Origin: Negativicutes bacterium
GTDB taxonomy: Bacteria; Bacillota; Negativicutes; Anaeromusales; Anaeromusaceae
Direction: 5' to 3'
Assembly (NCBI GenBank): GCA_009929485.1
Contig: SAAJ01000015.1
Span: 1 to 64,000 of the forward strand
DNA length: 64,000 bases
Positions 43,537 to 51,776 of the stretch are shown one piece after another. Position 1 is the first letter of the stretch; every line of letters starts with the position of its first letter. The notes beneath the pieces were generated by a model that worked only from the letters and a program-made list of their open reading frames with translations, was not told the origin of the DNA and did no database searches. The position numbers were made by a program, and so were the translations under genes.

Positions 43537-44348
43537 TACTCTATGACATCCCGCCAGGTTGCAATTCCTCCTACGCCATGAATCGGAACATCGGTTGCTT
43601 GAGAAATTTGCGCCACACAGCGCAAGCCGATTGGTTTAACCGCACTACCCGAATAACCGCCAAATGCGCTGTATCCGCTAACGGCAGGCAGCGGCTCCAA
43701 AGTATCAACATCTACGCCCAGAAGGGCCTGCACTGTATTAATTGCCACTATGCCGTCCGCACCGGCTTTGACCACCGCCATTGCCACATCCTGAATACTG
43801 CTGACATTCGGCGTCAACTTAGCCAGAACCGGAATGGTTACTTCTCTTTTTACACAAGCGACAATAGCAGCTGCCTTCTCTTCGTTTTTGCCTACAACCG
43901 CTCCCATCTGATCCTCTAACCGAAAATGCGGGCAAGATAGATTTAGCTCCAAAGCGTCCGCCCCCGCATGTTCCAAACGTCGCGCTAGTTTTCGCCATGA
44001 TTCCAGATTTGCATCCGCCATCATACTGGCAATAATAACTTTAGAAGGAAATTCTTCCTTCAACTCGCATATAGCGCGCTCCCAATACGCTACCGGTTTT
44101 TGCGTCATTCCTTCGAGATTTTCAAAGCCTGCAATCTCTCGGTTCTTGTTCCGCAATACTTCAAAGCGATTCGGAGCGTCAGGACTGCTCAGCTCTTCAG
44201 GAACACAGGTCTTAGTTACCGCCCCCGCCCAACCCAGCTTAAACGCTTTCGCAATCCCTTCTTTGCTTTGCGTCGGCGAAGCCGAAGAGAGCAGACAAGG
44301 ATTTTCCAGCTGAATCCCGCAAAATTGAACTTGCAAGCTTGTGTTCAT
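43536..44348 (-). CDS. preA: N-terminal part of split PreA: dihydropyrimidine dehydrogenase-like FMN domain
   Basis: A dihydroorotate-dehydrogenase-type FMN barrel of 270 residues: VQFCGIQLENPCLLSSASPT, AGAVTKT, LELNLSCPH, VPVLAKLTPN, GADGIVAINTV and HGVGGIATWRDVIE. In PreA, which reduces pyrimidines with PreT, the chain continues into a ferredoxin domain. Here the reading frame stops at GAG-TAATG; restoring one base (TAT-ATG) would fuse it to the next frame. GGGAGG lies six bases before the ATG at 44348. No preT gene is nearby. Confidence 0.8.
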   Translation of the reverse strand: MNTSLQVQFCGIQLENPCLLSSASPTQSKEGIAKAFKLGWAGAVTKTCVPEELSSPDAPNRFEVLRNKNREIAGFENLEGMTQKPVAYWERAICELKEEFPSKVIIASMMADANLESWRKLARRLEHAGADALELNLSCPHFRLEDQMGAVVGKNEEKAAAIVACVKREVTIPVLAKLTPNVSSIQDVAMAVVKAGADGIVAINTVQALLGVDVDTLEPLPAVSGYSAFGGYSGSAVKPIGLRCVAQISQATDVPIHGVGGIATWRDVIE

Positions 44349-44431
44349 TATTTTCCTCCCGTTTTCTACGCAATCCAAAAATTACTTTCCTCTGCCTACT
44401 ACTGTAACATCTTTTTTCGTCGAAGAGTAAT

Positions 44432-44477
44432 AAAAAACCGCTTGTTGTAGACTATAAAGCAACATCAAGCGGTTTTT
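44432..44477 (-). terminator. terminator after the C1 peptidase gene
   Basis: AAAAACCGCTTG and its complement with an additional TTGTTG/CAACA inner pairing, followed on the minus strand by TTATTA. Lies 33 bases beyond the peptidase stop. Confidence 0.8.
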
Positions 44478-44510
44478 CAATTCGTTTTTATTCCCTAAGT
44501 CTAACTAAGA

Positions 44511-45788
44511 TCACTTAGGGAAATTAGCCCTTTGAAGTACTTGTACCATTTCATTAGCAAAATAATACTTCACCGTAGATTGTGCGCCAATAACCATGTT
44601 GCTTTCGGGATATTTTTGAAGTTTAGTAGCGGTGGTTCCGTCTGCATTCTTGACCAGACGAGCCAAAGTCAACTCTTTAACTTTTATTGGGCTGTTGCCA
44701 TGATTGGTTATATCAACATACCACCGCGCGGCATTTTCTTTTACTGAAAACACAAATTGAGGCATAGGAACGTCAATTTTGAGCGTATTGCTATTATCCA
44801 CGCAGTTTACTTTGTTAGGTGTATCCCACACCGTCTTGGACCCTTGACCTTCGCGCCCGATTGCCACGGTAAGATTCCGACGGCCAACGCCCTGACTATC
44901 GATCCAGATGCGAGCAGTGAAAGCATCCTTGGTTCCCAAACGCTCCGCCGCACCGCTTTCAATATACCGGATTGCCGTAAAATTAGTCGCTACTTCATCA
45001 TAACCGATGTCAAAATAACCATTTCCATGCGGCCCCCAAGTATCGCCCCAACTATTAAGGCATTTAAAGCTCTTCGTCAAGTCATTGTAGCCCACTACGG
45101 TTATACAGTGACCTTCCGTTGGATTGGGGCCTTGAATCTTAACAATCTTACCTTCAGCAAGAATCGGTCCTTTATCCAAAAGATATTTCATAGTCTCGAC
45201 CGAAGGGGTAATCGGGTCACTGAAAAGATTTATTTTATAGATGCGGGCTTCAGCATCTATAGTAGCGTTGGGCATTGGCATATTGCCCCACCCGAAAACA
45301 CCGTTAACAATAGCAGCTTTATCGTAGTCCGAGGGAAGCGTAGCTTCTGGACACAAGCCGTAATTTTCCAATAAATACTTGGTATTTACCGGCCCGCCAT
45401 TAGCTAATTGCTCTTGTCGAACGTGCAGATACCAAAACGAAAGATCTGGCGTATAGGGGTGTTTCATTTCATTTAAAATATTCATAGTATGAACGATGGA
45501 ACGCCCGATGCATCCGCCCCAGCCGTCTTGATTGCCCGTCAACGTTACATAGGAAGAATAGTCGACAATCCCTTTGAGCGGTATCTTCTGAAACTGCAAA
45601 GGTTTAGCCAGCTTGGCATCATTGTTAATAAAATCAGAATCGATTTTTTGGTAAACAGTCGGCTGGTTAGCACTGGCCCCTGTCACCGCAGCTGCGAAAC
45701 CAGTCGTGAGGGTAAAGACAGCCATAAACAAAAAAATGGTTCCCATGATAATGAGTAAATTACGCAATGAAACTAATAATTTTCTCAT
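44511..45788 (-). CDS. secreted papain-like (C1 family) cysteine peptidase
   Basis: A 425-residue protein with an N-terminal signal or anchor segment (residues about 8-34), a short propeptide-like stretch, a C1 catalytic domain (about 70-275) and a C-terminal beta-rich domain (about 290-420). The catalytic residues are visible: Cys93 in GGCIG, His227 in EGHCITVVGYN and Asn245 in LNSWGDTWG. It should act outside the cytoplasmic membrane. GAAGG lies seven bases before the ATG. It follows a guanidine-I riboswitch by about 155 bases, and that gap also carries a consensus TATAAT, so a private promoter is possible. Confidence 0.85.
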   Translation of the reverse strand: MRKLLVSLRNLLIIMGTIFLFMAVFTLTTGFAAAVTGASANQPTVYQKIDSDFINNDAKLAKPLQFQKIPLKGIVDYSSYVTLTGNQDGWGGCIGRSIVHTMNILNEMKHPYTPDLSFWYLHVRQEQLANGGPVNTKYLLENYGLCPEATLPSDYDKAAIVNGVFGWGNMPMPNATIDAEARIYKINLFSDPITPSVETMKYLLDKGPILAEGKIVKIQGPNPTEGHCITVVGYNDLTKSFKCLNSWGDTWGPHGNGYFDIGYDEVATNFTAIRYIESGAAERLGTKDAFTARIWIDSQGVGRRNLTVAIGREGQGSKTVWDTPNKVNCVDNSNTLKIDVPMPQFVFSVKENAARWYVDITNHGNSPIKVKELTLARLVKNADGTTATKLQKYPESNMVIGAQSTVKYYFANEMVQVLQRANFPK

Positions 45789-45944
45789 AACGAAACCTTC
45801 ATTTTTTTATTATTACACCACTCTCCTGGAATTTTATTACAATTACATTATATCCTACGTCGCCTCTTTTCAAAAGGCGGAAAATTCTTTCATTTGTTGC
45901 GGTTTATTCATATTTTATTACCGCCCCCATTCCTTAATGCAACT

Positions 45945-46090
45945 AAAAAATAAAGCCCGGAAAAATAACTGCCATTAGCAGCTACTCGCCCGGGCTTTTG
46001 TCCCTCCGTGTTACAATCGCTAGACCGTCCTTTCCTCTCGGGCCAGGCTAGCTTACGCTACGGAACCTTAGAAAACTATCTCTCTAGGCC
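45945..46090 (-). promoter_or_regulatory. guanidine-I (ykkC) riboswitch with terminator platform
   Basis: The minus strand carries the ykkC hallmark segments in order: CTAAGGTTCCG, a TAGC/GCTA hairpin, CCTGGCCCGAGAG, ACACGGAGGGACAAAAGCCCGGG. The last bases, AAAGCCCGG (45990-45998), can instead pair with CCGGGCTTT (45952-45960), followed by ATTTTTT, giving a terminator that excludes the aptamer 3' strand: an on-switch. Subtype 1 (guanidine) fits best; the ppGpp or PRPP subtypes cannot be fully excluded by eye. It starts 23 bases after the ric stop, and the next gene is the C1 peptidase. Confidence 0.85.
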
Positions 46091-46112
46091 GTCACCATCC
46101 ACTTTAGCGGCT

Positions 46113-46811
46113 TTATTGATAACGCTTAAAAAGAACACTATTTTCCTTAGCAATATGCAGAAATATATCATCTGCTAATTCATGGAGTTTAAGATAGACG
46201 GCCTTCATCGTAGGGCATGCATACTCTGGTGGCCTGAAATCATTGGTCTCTTTTATGATACGCTTAATAATTTGTCCAGCAACTTCATGTTCGCCTTCTA
46301 ATTCAAGAATTAACGAGCTTATCGCGGCCCTCTCCTCAGAAGTCTTATTCATTTTACGTATTGCCACGAATAATTCTTCTTCCTCTTTGGCAAAATGCTC
46401 CTCCAACTCCAACTTCAACTCGCTAAAGCTGCGATGCAGCTTCATAAGCAGTTCTTTGCCATGTTTGTAGTGAACAAGCAAAAGCTTATTTACAAGCTGG
46501 TCCAATTCCTTCCACAAAGCACGCTCTAGTTGATGATGGGTTTCAAGGATAAGGTCAATGAGTTGTTCATCCGACAACTCTGCTACAGGTATCTCCTTGT
46601 CGGTTCTGGCTAAATAATCACGGTAAGCGTCCTGGATTTCCGTAATAAAATCCAAAGTAAGCTTCGCTTCTTTTATTGCCGCCTCAAGTGTCCGGTCCCC
46701 CTGACAGCAGTAATCTATATGGAATTCGTTAAGACGCGAAGTAATGGGCGGAAAATAGGTTACAAGTTCTCCCAAAGGGGTCTGACCATTGACAGTAATT
46801 GTTTGCTTCAT
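46113..46811 (-). CDS. ric: iron-sulfur cluster repair di-iron protein (Ric/ScdA/YtfE)
   Basis: A 232-residue hemerythrin-like protein that repairs Fe-S clusters damaged by NO or oxidants. The N-terminal ScdA domain has FHIDYCCQGDRTL; the four-helix bundle supplies di-iron ligands in ETHHQLERAL, LLLVHYKHGKEL, EEHFAKEEEELF, ELEGEHEVAG and LHIAKENSVLF. The ATG at 46811 follows AGGAGG; an ATG six codons earlier has no site. It follows a ferredoxin gene, and a riboswitch begins just after its stop. Confidence 0.94.
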   Translation of the reverse strand: MKQTITVNGQTPLGELVTYFPPITSRLNEFHIDYCCQGDRTLEAAIKEAKLTLDFITEIQDAYRDYLARTDKEIPVAELSDEQLIDLILETHHQLERALWKELDQLVNKLLLVHYKHGKELLMKLHRSFSELKLELEEHFAKEEEELFVAIRKMNKTSEERAAISSLILELEGEHEVAGQIIKRIIKETNDFRPPEYACPTMKAVYLKLHELADDIFLHIAKENSVLFKRYQ

Positions 46812-46851
46812 GAGAATACCTCCTACCATCGATCCACAAGCTGCCCCAAAA

Positions 46852-47076
46852 CTAGGTTACGGAGATTACGCTGACCGGACAAACATTGGCTCCTTCACGC
46901 GCACATTCAGCTAGCTCTTCTCCGACGCTACCCTCCGCAGGATTTCCCGCAACCTGCCAAGACGATAAAATCTGGCTTTGGGAGTCTGCTGCGTTTTGTT
47001 CATAGACTTCAGGGCAAGTGTCCCAGCACATCCCGCAACTAATGCAATTGTCCCGATCAATGGTAATTGTAGTCAT
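46852..47076 (-). CDS. ferredoxin, single [4Fe-4S] cluster
   Basis: A 74-residue ferredoxin with ITIDRDNCISCGMCWDTCPE and a distant fourth-position-type Cys pair (C-ARE-GANVCPVSVI), the layout of monocluster ferredoxins of the Fer4_13 kind. The ATG at 47076 lies ten bases after AAGGAG; a TTG two codons earlier is too close. It sits between a lipoprotein gene and ric, which it may serve as electron donor (inference). Confidence 0.9.
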   Translation of the reverse strand: MTTITIDRDNCISCGMCWDTCPEVYEQNAADSQSQILSSWQVAGNPAEGSVGEELAECAREGANVCPVSVISVT

Positions 47077-47119
47077 CGTCAAACATCTCCTTCTACTTTA
47101 AATTTTAGTTTATAAGCCA

Positions 47120-47803
47120 CTACGGCTTCACCGGTATTTGCTTCATCATTTCGCCCATATCAATAACCGGAACGCCTTGAGGCAATGCGAATGTTTCCGG
47201 CGGCACGGAACCGACTTTTATATTTTTGTACTCAGCAGTCATCTGAAGTACTCCAGCTTCCATCACTTCAACTTTTGCGGGAATGCCGTAGTCCTCGCGC
47301 ACCCACATTTTGACCTGACTTTGACCGGATTTTTCCTCCCTCAGCACGACCTTGCACGTCACGCCGTCATAGTTGACGGTTTCCAAAATTTTCGCCTTGG
47401 TCGCATCTGTCTCTTGGCTGTACTGATCAGGCGATTTGGCAGCTTTCGTCGGGTCAAAAGGAATTTTCATAATCTTAGCTTGGCTGGGCATGTAATTATA
47501 GATTACATTGGCTTCCCCATCAAGAAATGTAATTATCTTTTGATTTTCCATCGTGGCTTCTGTTTTCATTTTCTTGCCAGATAGCCAGACCTTGCCGGTC
47601 ATAGCAGGGCCTTCCTTTACTTTCATCGTGTAATCATAGGTAAGTCCGGGAAGGTTCTTTCCTTTAGCTAAAAGATCCGCTGCCGACTCCTGTTTGGCCG
47701 TCGGCTGGTTGGATGAAGACGTGCTCGTTTTGTCGGTTCCGCCGCAGCCCGCCAGAGTGAATACCAGCAAGGCGATTCCGACCAGGATCATGATTTTTTT
47801 CAT
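47120..47803 (-). CDS. LolA-like lipoprotein
   Basis: A 227-residue exported protein with a lipobox, LAGC (Cys20), after a hydrophobic signal, a Ser/Thr linker, and a beta-rich domain resembling the outer-membrane lipoprotein-sorting fold (GKVWLSGKKMKTEATM, ANVIYNYMPSQAKIMKIPF, VTCKVVLREE). Such proteins in Negativicutes are largely uncharacterised. AAGGAGG lies before the ATG. First gene of a group with ferredoxin and ric. Confidence 0.8.
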   Translation of the reverse strand: MKKIMILVGIALLVFTLAGCGGTDKTSTSSSNQPTAKQESAADLLAKGKNLPGLTYDYTMKVKEGPAMTGKVWLSGKKMKTEATMENQKIITFLDGEANVIYNYMPSQAKIMKIPFDPTKAAKSPDQYSQETDATKAKILETVNYDGVTCKVVLREEKSGQSQVKMWVREDYGIPAKVEVMEAGVLQMTAEYKNIKVGSVPPETFALPQGVPVIDMGEMMKQIPVKP

Positions 47804-47969
47804 ACTACTACCTCCTTGTCGTTATAGGACTCGTTTCTGAGCAATTTAAAATAGCCGATCCACTGTATCCCTACGCTAGCAAGAAGTTTCTGTGTACCCT
47901 GTCCTTTTTTACAATTATTTCTAATTTACTTTGCAAAATTCCTTCTTACACAGGTCCTCAATTTCCGTA

Positions 47970-48015
47970 AAAAAGAAGAACCGCAACACATGGTGCTGCA
48001 GTTCTTCTTTTTTAC
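47970..48015. terminator. terminator between tauE and lipoprotein promoter region
   Basis: AAAAAAGAAGAAC and its complement, with further pairing GCA/TGC and CAC/GTG inside, and T runs on both strands; it lies 27 bases beyond the tauE stop. Confidence 0.8.
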
Positions 48016-48041
48016 ATTACTCCCATGATTCGAGGCGTCTT

Positions 48042-48782
48042 CTAGAGAAAATGCTTAACTACTTCCGGCCCCACGCTCATCAAGCCACAGCTAATAAGCA
48101 CCATAATAACAACCTGGCGAAAGACAGCCGGAGAAACACGATGAAATGCCTTTTCCCCCAGCCAGGTACCAATAAGAACTCCGGGCACAATATAGCTAAT
48201 CAAAGGTAATACGGCAACATCCATAACTCCCATAAAATACATAGTTCCTAGAATAACAATATTATTTAGGCAAAAAAACCGCACTAAATTGGCCCGAAAA
48301 GCTACTTTATCCTGCTTTTGATTCATGAGAAACATCGCCACTACAGGCCCGCTCATGCTTGTCGCCCCGCCCATAAATCCGCCGATGCCTCCGGCGATAA
48401 TGGAAGCCAAGCGTTGACGACGAATCTGCACAGAAAAATTAGCAGCCAGTGCAATCGACATGAGAATTACAATGGTCCCCACCACTATTTTAAGCATTGC
48501 TCCGTCCACCAAATTCAGGAAATATACGCCCGGCAAAACCCCCACTATGCTGGCGGCAAACATAGGCAAAATCAAATAGAAATCTCCCTGACCCCTTGTC
48601 TTATGAATCACCATGAGATTTAAGATAAGGGCGCCGAAAATCGTTAAACTAATTACCTGCTTAGGAGCAATAAATAACATCAACAGAGGTGCGCCAACGA
48701 TATTAAAGCCGAAGCCGCTAACCGCCTGTACCGTCGAAGCAAAGATCACAGTCAAACACAAATAAATCGCTGTCATCGTCAA
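48042..48782 (-). CDS. TauE/SafE family sulfite/anion exporter
   Basis: An eight-TM membrane protein of about 246 residues with the paired DUF81 repeats: AVSGFGFNIVGAPLLMLF in the first half and GGIGGFMGGATSMSGPVVAMFLM in the second. It probably exports sulfite or an organosulfur anion. The start is likely TTG at 48782 (GGGGG seven bases upstream) or the ATG two codons later; the longer frame to 48839 adds a hydrophilic stretch without a site. Confidence 0.87.
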   Translation of the reverse strand: MTMTAIYLCLTVIFASTVQAVSGFGFNIVGAPLLMLFIAPKQVISLTIFGALILNLMVIHKTRGQGDFYLILPMFAASIVGVLPGVYFLNLVDGAMLKIVVGTIVILMSIALAANFSVQIRRQRLASIIAGGIGGFMGGATSMSGPVVAMFLMNQKQDKVAFRANLVRFFCLNNIVILGTMYFMGVMDVAVLPLISYIVPGVLIGTWLGEKAFHRVSPAVFRQVVIMVLISCGLMSVGPEVVKHFL

Positions 48783-48917
48783 AGTGCATCCCCCTTCCGT
48801 ACTGTTGCCAGTATACTTCTCCAAGGCAGGAGTTGACAATACTGATAATAAATCATTGTGCTTGGCTTGCCTAGCCGCTCACCATACCGTTAGGAAAAAA
48901 ATCTCCCTTTATCTCCA

Positions 48918-49262
48918 TTACTTTGCTAGATTAAGCTCATATCGTTCAAAATAACCGATTAACTTGCCCTGCTCATCACGAACCGGATTCATATAGATTC
49001 TTTGGTTTTTTATGCCTACGCCAATAAAAACCTCATTTCCATGGTTTTTAATTTTTTCAAAGGCTTCCAATATTTTTTGTTTTGACTTTTCATTATGACA
49101 AGCAAATAACGACTTGCCCAGCAAATTTTCATAGCCTCGCTCTTTATGATAATGATATTGGGCGGCATCGTTCATATACATTATGATATGGTCGCAATTA
49201 ACAAATAAAATCGGATAGGGGATGCTGTTCAAAATACAGGTCTTAATGTTTTCGAGTTCCAT
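48918..49262 (-). CDS. single PAS-domain protein
   Basis: A 114-residue protein consisting of one PAS domain (ILNSIPYPILFVNCDHIIMYMNDAA, then FEKIKNHGNEVFIGVGIKNQRIYMNPV). No output domain is present, so it may be a stand-alone sensor acting by protein contact. GGGAGG lies seven bases before the ATG at 49262; an ATG six codons earlier overlaps that site. Confidence 0.82.
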   Translation of the reverse strand: MELENIKTCILNSIPYPILFVNCDHIIMYMNDAAQYHYHKERGYENLLGKSLFACHNEKSKQKILEAFEKIKNHGNEVFIGVGIKNQRIYMNPVRDEQGKLIGYFERYELNLAK

Positions 49263-49455
49263 GTTTCTTCCTCCCATCAAAATTGCAAAAACGCAGTTCT
49301 TCAGCTACTCATTCCTGTAAGCAAAACAAAAAGGCTGGTAATCCGCTATGTTTAAAATTATCATTAATAATGACGCCGGTCAAATTTTTCAATAGAAGAC
49401 AAAAAAAGAAGCTCTCATTATTTCTTGCTACGCAAGCTAGAAAGGCGGTTTCACC

Positions 49456-50445
49456 ATGAAGATTCTCATCGTCGGCCATTTTAGCGATACCTCAAAAGCA
49501 ACCGTTACAAATCACTTTCCCGAAAACTGGGATGTTGTGATCGTCCCTCCAGGAGAAGATGTACTGCAGCACATAAAAGACTGCCAGGTACTCATACCGG
49601 AGCATCTCAAAGTAGACCACAGTCTGCTTTCTGCCGCCCCCCATTTAAAGCTGGTACAAACAGGCGCAGGCTATGACAATGTAGATGTTGACGCCTGCAC
49701 AAAGCTTGGTATTTGGGCCGCCAACGCCGCTGGCGTAAACGCGCAGGCCGTAGCTGAGCATGTCCTGGCACTGCTATTGTCTTACTATAAAAACATACCG
49801 TTTCTTGATACGTTCATGAAAAACAAACTGGATGAAAATCAACTGAACTATACCGGAAGCGAACTAGCTGGCAAAACGATAGGAATTGTCGGTTTGGGCG
49901 CCATCGGCAAAAAAGTGGCTGCATTTTGCAAAGCCTTAGATATGAACGTGCTGGCTTGTGTTAGAAATCCATCTGTAATCTCTGATGACTTGGTAAAAAC
50001 AACGGACTTTGATACCCTCGTCAGCACAGCGGACATCATAAGCGTACACGTACCCTTGACGCAGCAAACCAAGCAGTTGTTCAACAAAGCCGTCTTCCAG
50101 CAAATGAAGCAAACGGCTCTTTTTATCAATACTGCCCGCGGGGGAATCGTCAAGGAAAGCGACCTAATCGACGCATTAAAAAACAGAGACATACTGGGCG
50201 CATGCCTCGATGTGTTTGAATCGGAGCCGCTCCCAATGTCCAGCGAGCTTCGAACTTTGGATAATGTGATTCTTACGCCCCATACGGCAGGTCTTCCCGA
50301 TGGCCGCAAGTTTCACAAAAAGCGCTATGACTTCTTTATACAAAATATAAACCGCATAGCCAACGGCGAAGAGCCGAATAGCAAGCTCAATCAAATCGTG
50401 TCCGTTGAAACACGTCCAACGAATGCATCGGAGGAACTCCCATGA
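49456..50445 (+). CDS. D-isomer 2-hydroxyacid dehydrogenase
   Basis: A 329-residue NAD-dependent dehydrogenase. The substrate domain is split around a Rossmann domain with GKTIGIVGLGAIGKKV; catalytic Arg (NTARGG), Glu (DVFESEPLP) and His (LTPHTAG) are in place. AAGGCGG precedes the ATG. Its stop overlaps the fosX start (ATGA), so the two are translated together; the substrate is not predictable, though a link to phosphonate or hydroxyacid chemistry is suggested by the pairing. Confidence 0.9.
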   Translation: MKILIVGHFSDTSKATVTNHFPENWDVVIVPPGEDVLQHIKDCQVLIPEHLKVDHSLLSAAPHLKLVQTGAGYDNVDVDACTKLGIWAANAAGVNAQAVAEHVLALLLSYYKNIPFLDTFMKNKLDENQLNYTGSELAGKTIGIVGLGAIGKKVAAFCKALDMNVLACVRNPSVISDDLVKTTDFDTLVSTADIISVHVPLTQQTKQLFNKAVFQQMKQTALFINTARGGIVKESDLIDALKNRDILGACLDVFESEPLPMSSELRTLDNVILTPHTAGLPDGRKFHKKRYDFFIQNINRIANGEEPNSKLNQIVSVETRPTNASEELP

Positions 50446-50843
50446 TCGAAGGCATCAGCCATATCACGTTTATTGTTAAAGACCTGGAACTTGCGACAAC
50501 TTTTTTCAAAGAAATCTTTAGCGCCAAAGAAGTGTATACCAGCGGAGATGCCACCTTCTCCGTAGCAAAAGAAAAATTCTTCATGGCTGGCAACCAATGG
50601 ATCGCCGTTATGGAGGGAGAATCTCTTCCCACTCGTACCTACAACCATGTCGCCTTTAAAATATCGGAAGCTGATTTCGAGCCCTATCAAGAACGTATTC
50701 GCAAGCTGGGACTTGATTTCAAACCGCCCCGTCCGCGAGTAGACGGCGAAGGACGTTCCTTATATTTTTACGACTTCGACAATCATTTGTTTGAGCTGCA
50801 TACCGGCACCCTTTCGCAACGCTTGGATCGATATAACCAATAA
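50442..50843 (+). CDS. fosX: fosfomycin resistance hydrolase FosX
   Basis: A 133-residue glyoxalase-fold Mn-dependent enzyme that opens the fosfomycin epoxide with water. Metal ligands His7 (ISHITF), His69 (TYNHVAF) and Glu118 (HLFELH) and the FosX general base Glu44 (VAKEKFF) are all present, distinguishing it from thiol-using FosA/FosB. The region RPRVDGEGRSLYFYDFDNH is the family signature. It is coupled to the dehydrogenase upstream. Confidence 0.92.
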   Translation: MIEGISHITFIVKDLELATTFFKEIFSAKEVYTSGDATFSVAKEKFFMAGNQWIAVMEGESLPTRTYNHVAFKISEADFEPYQERIRKLGLDFKPPRPRVDGEGRSLYFYDFDNHLFELHTGTLSQRLDRYNQ

Positions 50844-50961
50844 TCTATATTTTGATCCATGCATTCAAGAAAACGCCCGCATAAATCAACATGGTAAACC
50901 ATTATAGTTCATGTTATACTATAAAAAATTGCTTTTCACTTTTGAAATCAGAGGCTATGAT

Positions 50962-50991
50962 GCCCTAACCGAGTTTTTTCGGTTAGGGCAT
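50962..50991 (+). terminator. terminator downstream of fosX
   Basis: GCCCTAACCGA and its complement, followed by CATTTTTATTTTT on the plus strand. A TATACT box at about 50917 lies between fosX and this hairpin, so it could also end a short separate transcript. Confidence 0.82.
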
Positions 50992-51056
50992 TTTTATTTT
51001 TCACCAATTATTACAATATGCCAATTTATAGTAACCATTAAAAGGAGGTTTTTCTC

Positions 51057-51602
51057 ATGTCTACGCCAAGCTCTCCACGCCTTTATTTTGCCTACGGCAT
51101 ACACCTTCACCAACCTTCAATGCGCTCTATTTTAAAAGGTGCTCGCATGGTAGGTCTTGCTCGCCTAAAAAATCACGTCATAAGCTTTCATGGACATTCT
51201 GCCGTCTGGGACGGCGCTATAGAAACGGTCGTTCCCGACAAAACTTCCGAAGTTTGGGGAGTCCTATATCAACTTACGGCCTATGAATGGGACCAGTTAG
51301 ATACCTTTCAAGACGTTCGCTTGGACGGAACCGGAGAATATTTTCATTATCCAGTTGAAGTATTTACCGAAAAGAATGAATGCATAGAGACAACCTTGTA
51401 CAAAAAAGCCGAACTTAGAGAACCAAAAAAGCCCAGCTTCGAATACCTGGATCTTATTATTCAAGGCGCCATCGCTCACAAACTCCCCCAACACTATATT
51501 GAGGAATTACGTCAAATTGAGACGGTTCCCGCCTCATACCCGGTGCCTCGTTTGCGAAAAAAAGAAATTCCCCTCACGAGTGATTGCTCCAGTTGCTCGT
51601 AA
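51057..51602 (+). CDS. gamma-glutamylcyclotransferase-like (AIG2 fold) protein
   Basis: A 181-residue protein with the AIG2/GGCT fold: YFAYGIHLH where YGSNL is usual, then MVGLARLKNH, VWGVLYQLT and LDTFQDV. The position of the usual catalytic Glu (LD..EG) holds Gln, so classical cyclotransferase activity is doubtful. The C-terminus ends with a Ser/Cys-rich tail. AAAGGAGG lies before the ATG. Monocistronic between two hairpin terminators. Confidence 0.8.
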   Translation: MSTPSSPRLYFAYGIHLHQPSMRSILKGARMVGLARLKNHVISFHGHSAVWDGAIETVVPDKTSEVWGVLYQLTAYEWDQLDTFQDVRLDGTGEYFHYPVEVFTEKNECIETTLYKKAELREPKKPSFEYLDLIIQGAIAHKLPQHYIEELRQIETVPASYPVPRLRKKEIPLTSDCSSCS

Positions 51603-51664
51603 AACAAACATTATTTTCTTCTCTTGTTTTCTAAAATCGCCTGCTTTTTTCTTCCAAATTATAC

Positions 51665-51712
51665 AAAAAGCGTCAATGCATACGAATTCTTTTCGTGCAC
51701 ATTGACGCTTTC
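51665..51712 (+). terminator. hairpin terminator, copy 1 of a paired element
   Basis: AAAAAGCGTCAATG and CATTGACGCTTT around a long loop containing GCATACGAATTCTTTTCG. The same hairpin with compensatory base changes occurs at 54569-54618. Confidence 0.75.
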
Positions 51713-51776
51713 TTGCGTTCTTTATGAAAATTTTCAAGCGGTTCGCGAGTTCATACCGACTTTGCCAAAATACAAC

